DNA from: an uncultured Lachnospiraceae bacterium
GTDB taxonomy: Bacteria; Bacillota; Clostridia; Lachnospirales; Lachnospiraceae
Reading direction: 5' to 3'
Assembly: GCA_951801955.1 (NCBI GenBank)
Contig: CATOOV010000034.1
Span: 1 to 34,823, forward strand
DNA length: 34,823 bases
Part shown: one piece after another, positions 31,556-34,823 of the stretch
Layout: each line of letters starts with the position of its first letter
How positions within the stretch are numbered: the first letter of the stretch is position 1
The notes under the pieces: model-generated
Databases searched by the model: none
What the model was told of the DNA's origin: nothing
The model's input: only the letters and a program-made list of their open reading frames with translations
Made by a program: the position numbers and the translations under genes

Positions 31556-34500
31556 ATGAACAAAAAATTCAGAAAGCAAATTTGTATTCTGCTTTGTCTG
31601 TTTTTGACATGCATGGATCTTTATGTTGGAAATGGATCTCAAGTGTATGCCCAGGGGCAAGGGGAAGCGGCAAAGGGGGAATCTTCGGATGCTTCCCCTT
31701 TTGCCCCCTATGATCAGGTGTATGTCTTTGATGATACAAACATAAAAGGTACCGTGTATGAGGGGAAAGATTTTTGCCAGATTGAGTACAGTGAGGGATG
31801 GACTGGTGAAAATGGAGGCGGCGGCTTGGGATGTTATAACAATACGGACCATTGGGCAGACAGTGGGGCCACCTGCACGATTACCTTTGTGGGAACAAAT
31901 CTGAAGTTTTATTCCAGAACTGCAAGTCATCTAGGCAGCTCTGTTTTTTCCCTTGACAACAAAGAGCCAGTTTCCGTAAATTTCTGGTCAAGTAAGCAGA
32001 CGGATAATGTATTTCTCTATGACACAGGAATTTTGGAGTATGGAGAGCATTGTTTGACTATCCAGGCAGGGGCGCTCATTGTTGTAGACAGGGTGGAAGT
32101 ATCTTGTCCATATGCCATAGTAAATGATTCCGAGGAGGGAACAGGGGAATTACAAGTCAAATATGATGGTACATGGACCTATGAAGGTTCTGAAAAACCT
32201 CAAGGGTGTGAACATAAACATGATGTGAAAACCAAGGATGCATCTTATGGAAAGGATGTGCATTGGGCGGAAAATACAGGCTCTTTTGAGATAAAGTTTA
32301 GCGGTACGTCTGTGAAGTATTATACAGAAAGCGGGAATGGGCAAATTAATGTTTCCCTTGACGGCGAATCGGTAGCGGATGGTCTTTTGTTGAACAGCGG
32401 AACGCCAAACCAAGGATTGGCATTTGATTCGAAAAATTATAAAGAATTGGCTCCAGGTCTGCATACACTGAACGTTGAGATAGCTGGCGGCGTAGTGGTA
32501 GCAGACAGGCTTGAGGTATGCTGTACCCATAATGGTGAGGAGCAAATTCTGAAAAATAAGAAAGAGGCGACCTGTACCGAGGAAGGCTATACAGGAGATA
32601 CCTGCTACAAGAATTGCGGGCAGGAGATTTCCAAAGGAGAAACCATTCCGGTAAAGGCACACTCCTGGAATGAAGGAGAGGTAACAGAGCAGCCTACACA
32701 GGACAAGGATGGAATAAAGACCTATACATGTACTGTGTGTGGGGCAACTAGGACAGAGATCGTAAGTTTTTCCTGCAGCCATGAAAATAAGGAAGAGAGA
32801 CATGAGGAGGCAACCTGTACAAAACCTGGCTATAAGGAAGCCTTTTACTGTCCAAGCTGTGATAAGATGATTTCAGACGGAATTGAGATTCCAGCATTGG
32901 GGCATGACCTGCAAGTCCGTGATTTTAAAGAGGCGGGTACCACAGAGGATGGCTATACTGGTGACACCTACTGTACCAGATGTGATTATGTGGAAGCAGG
33001 TGAAGTGATTCCGAAAGCGTATGCGGTAGTAAATAATGCTGTTACAGGGACAAAAGAATTGGAATATAACTTTACAGATGGATGGACATATGAGAAGGCG
33101 GATTCTTCCGCAGACTGTTATGAGGGGGATAATCACTGGTCGGATACCGCCAATGCTGCATTTGAGTTTAAGTTCAATGGTACATCTGTAAAGTATTGCG
33201 GTCAAAAAGGACCAAATTTAGGATATGCTGCATTTTCTGTTGATGGCGGAGAGGAAGAAGAGGTCAATTTGTACAATGCCTCTAAAGTGGATCAAGTACT
33301 GATCTATAAAACCAAAGATCTGCAGCCTGGTCTACATACCTTGAAAGTCCGGGTAACTGGGAAAAACGGCGGAGGGAATTCCTGTGTTGTGGTGGCTGAC
33401 AGGATTGAAGTTTATTGTAACCATAAAGGAGAAGAAACAGAAAGCTGTGACACGGAGGCGACTTGTACAGAACCGAAACGCACAGGGGATAGCTATGGAA
33501 AGGTATGCGGGCAGAAGGTTTCTGAAGGAAAGGAAGTTGGGGAACCACTAGGGCATGAGATAAAGAATAAGGAAGACAAGGCGGCAACTTGTACAGAACC
33601 AGGATATACAGGACAGACCTACTGTACCAGATGTGATATGGTGATTGGCCAGGGAGAAAAAATAGAAGCCTTGGGCCATGCGTGGGATGATGGAGTAATT
33701 ACGAAACAGCCCACAGACACAGAGGAGGGAATTCGGCTGTATACTTGTACCCGGACGGATTGCAAAGAAACGAAAACTTTAACAGTGCCGGCGACAGGCG
33801 GTGTTGGTTCCTGCAGCCATGGGAATACAGAGAAGAAGAATCAGGCAGCAACCTGTACTAAACCAGGTTACAGGGATGCTGTCTACTGCAGGGACTGTGG
33901 CAAAATGCTTCAAGAAGGGACTGTGATCCTGGCATTGGGGCATAATCCAGAAGTGAAAGGCATCAAAGAGGCAAACGGGACAGAGGATGGATATACAGGA
34001 GATACTTACTGTACCAGATGCAGCAGCCTTCTTGAAACAGGTGAAGTGATTCCGAAAGCGTATGCTGTGATAAATGACCATGCCACAGGAACCAAAGAAT
34101 TGGAATTCAGCTATGTTGGAGATTGGCGTGAGGGTTCTGATACAGAAGGTTGTTATGAGGAAGACAGTTTTTGGTCAGAAACCATGGACGATTATTTTGA
34201 ATTTAAATTTAGTGGCACATCCGTCAAGTATTACGGAAAGAGGGCAGATCATTTAGGTTATGCGGCATTTTCCATTGACGGTGGAGAAGAAGAGATGGTC
34301 AATTTGTACAACGCAGTGGAAGAAGACCAGGTATTGGTTTATAAGACTGAGGAATTACAACCTGGTACACATACGCTGAAAGTCCGCGTAACCGGGGAAA
34401 ACGGCGCAGGCGGCAGACATATTGTAGTGGCAGACAAAATAGAAGTGTACTGCAACCATAAAGGAGAAAGGAGGGGGAGCCGGAATGTGGAGGCAACCTG

Positions 34501-34823
34501 TACAGAAACAGGCAGTATAGGTGAGGTTTATGGCAAAGTATGCGGGCAGAAGATTTCAGATGGAAAACAGGTAAAGGCATTTGGACATTTGACTGCTTCG
34601 CGTGATAAGAAGGCAACCTGTACAAAATCAGGTTATCGTGGACAGATTTATTGTATTAGGTGCAAGGAAATTATTGACCATGGGCAAAAACTTCCTGCAT
34701 TGGGACATCAGTGGGATAACGGCGTGGTTACGAAGGAACCCACGGCAACGAAGGCGGGGGTAAAGACCTTTACTTGTAAGGTGTGCAAAGCGACGAAAAC
34801 AGAGACAATCCCAGCAGCAGGAA
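31556..34823 (+). CDS. Large exported repeat protein with carbohydrate-binding-like domains (partial)
   Basis: Open from ATG 31556 to the window edge, 1089 residues visible. A signal peptide (QICILLCLFLTCMDLYVGN, cleaved near VYAQ) is very like that of the preceding gene. Four jelly-roll domains follow, near 31700-32110, 32116-32520, 33024-33415 and 34064-34450, each with the pattern W...GDNHWS...F.F.GTSVKYY...AAFSIDGG...LKVRVTG...VVADRIEV. Cysteine repeats of the type EATCTEEGYTGDTYC..CG lie between and after them. No catalytic domain is visible. It is probably a cell-surface binding protein for glycans such as mucin or plant sugars. The last 127 bp are identical to part of the preceding gene, so leucine-rich repeats may follow beyond the edge. 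Confidence 0.85.
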   Translation, partial: MNKKFRKQICILLCLFLTCMDLYVGNGSQVYAQGQGEAAKGESSDASPFAPYDQVYVFDDTNIKGTVYEGKDFCQIEYSEGWTGENGGGGLGCYNNTDHWADSGATCTITFVGTNLKFYSRTASHLGSSVFSLDNKEPVSVNFWSSKQTDNVFLYDTGILEYGEHCLTIQAGALIVVDRVEVSCPYAIVNDSEEGTGELQVKYDGTWTYEGSEKPQGCEHKHDVKTKDASYGKDVHWAENTGSFEIKFSGTSVKYYTESGNGQINVSLDGESVADGLLLNSGTPNQGLAFDSKNYKELAPGLHTLNVEIAGGVVVADRLEVCCTHNGEEQILKNKKEATCTEEGYTGDTCYKNCGQEISKGETIPVKAHSWNEGEVTEQPTQDKDGIKTYTCTVCGATRTEIVSFSCSHENKEERHEEATCTKPGYKEAFYCPSCDKMISDGIEIPALGHDLQVRDFKEAGTTEDGYTGDTYCTRCDYVEAGEVIPKAYAVVNNAVTGTKELEYNFTDGWTYEKADSSADCYEGDNHWSDTANAAFEFKFNGTSVKYCGQKGPNLGYAAFSVDGGEEEEVNLYNASKVDQVLIYKTKDLQPGLHTLKVRVTGKNGGGNSCVVVADRIEVYCNHKGEETESCDTEATCTEPKRTGDSYGKVCGQKVSEGKEVGEPLGHEIKNKEDKAATCTEPGYTGQTYCTRCDMVIGQGEKIEALGHAWDDGVITKQPTDTEEGIRLYTCTRTDCKETKTLTVPATGGVGSCSHGNTEKKNQAATCTKPGYRDAVYCRDCGKMLQEGTVILALGHNPEVKGIKEANGTEDGYTGDTYCTRCSSLLETGEVIPKAYAVINDHATGTKELEFSYVGDWREGSDTEGCYEEDSFWSETMDDYFEFKFSGTSVKYYGKRADHLGYAAFSIDGGEEEMVNLYNAVEEDQVLVYKTEELQPGTHTLKVRVTGENGAGGRHIVVADKIEVYCNHKGERRGSRNVEATCTETGSIGEVYGKVCGQKISDGKQVKAFGHLTASRDKKATCTKSGYRGQIYCIRCKEIIDHGQKLPALGHQWDNGVVTKEPTATKAGVKTFTCKVCKATKTETIPAAG
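34697..34823 (+). repeat. 127-bp block identical to 30439-30565, copy 2
   Basis: Same reading frame and same encoded peptide as copy 1. The identity reaches the edge of the window and may continue outside it. Confidence 0.9.

Noticed and set aside
29500..34823. Regular repeats considered as a CRISPR array
   Set aside because: The repeats are long, diverged, in frame and encode protein domains.

Overview
The window looks like part of a Lachnospiraceae-type (Clostridia, Bacillota) gut bacterium. The grounds are strong AGGAGG ribosome binding sites, the gene order DUF512 radical-SAM protein - der - plsY - gpsA, a compact gram-positive topoisomerase IV pair, and large exported proteins with carbohydrate-binding, cysteine-repeat and BspA-type leucine-rich repeats. 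No tRNA, rRNA or CRISPR array was recognised.

Positions 1-10600 hold a phage-derived locus. A leftward operon (about 8713 to 736) starts with a small gene coupled by an ATGA overlap to an 871-residue protein carrying the DxDGD motif and the other blocks of the YonO / eukaryotic RdRP type of single-chain two-barrel RNA polymerase. After the polymerase come a zinc-finger protein and a tail module: a probable assembly protein, a tail tube-like protein, a terminator, three small proteins and a truncated tape measure protein. No head, portal or terminase gene lies between polymerase and tail genes. Divergent from the operon is a tyrosine-recombinase-fold protein that keeps the Arg I block but has lost the HxxR box and a clear nucleophile, resembling the SPbeta master repressor MrpR (YopR). 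The control region between them carries three copies of TTTTAAATGCATTA placed against both promoters. Behind the repressor-like gene a consensus sigma-A promoter overlaps its stop codon and is followed by a LexA/DinR-type box, so the next small gene is probably SOS-controlled. Together this looks like an SPbeta-like switch driving a polymerase-plus-tail locus, truncated at its left end.

Positions 10600-16600 are core genome: a 37-residue membrane peptide, the PDZ/radical-SAM/DUF512 protein, Der GTPase, PlsY and GpsA (phospholipid synthesis), a decayed zinc-ribbon ORF and a soluble Ser/Thr kinase. Positions 16800-26570 run in one direction: parE, parC, a hybrid sensor kinase with two receiver domains, nadB, nadC and a C_GCAxxG_C_C protein. 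The gaps here carry a 76-bp dispersed repeat and MITE-like inverted repeats.

Positions 27060-34823 hold two paralogous exported proteins. The first is a GH2 beta-galactosidase-like surface protein broken by a frameshift and a nonsense codon. The second has the same type of signal peptide, carbohydrate-binding-like domains and cysteine repeats without a catalytic domain in view, and runs off the end of the window. The two share a perfectly identical 127-bp block.
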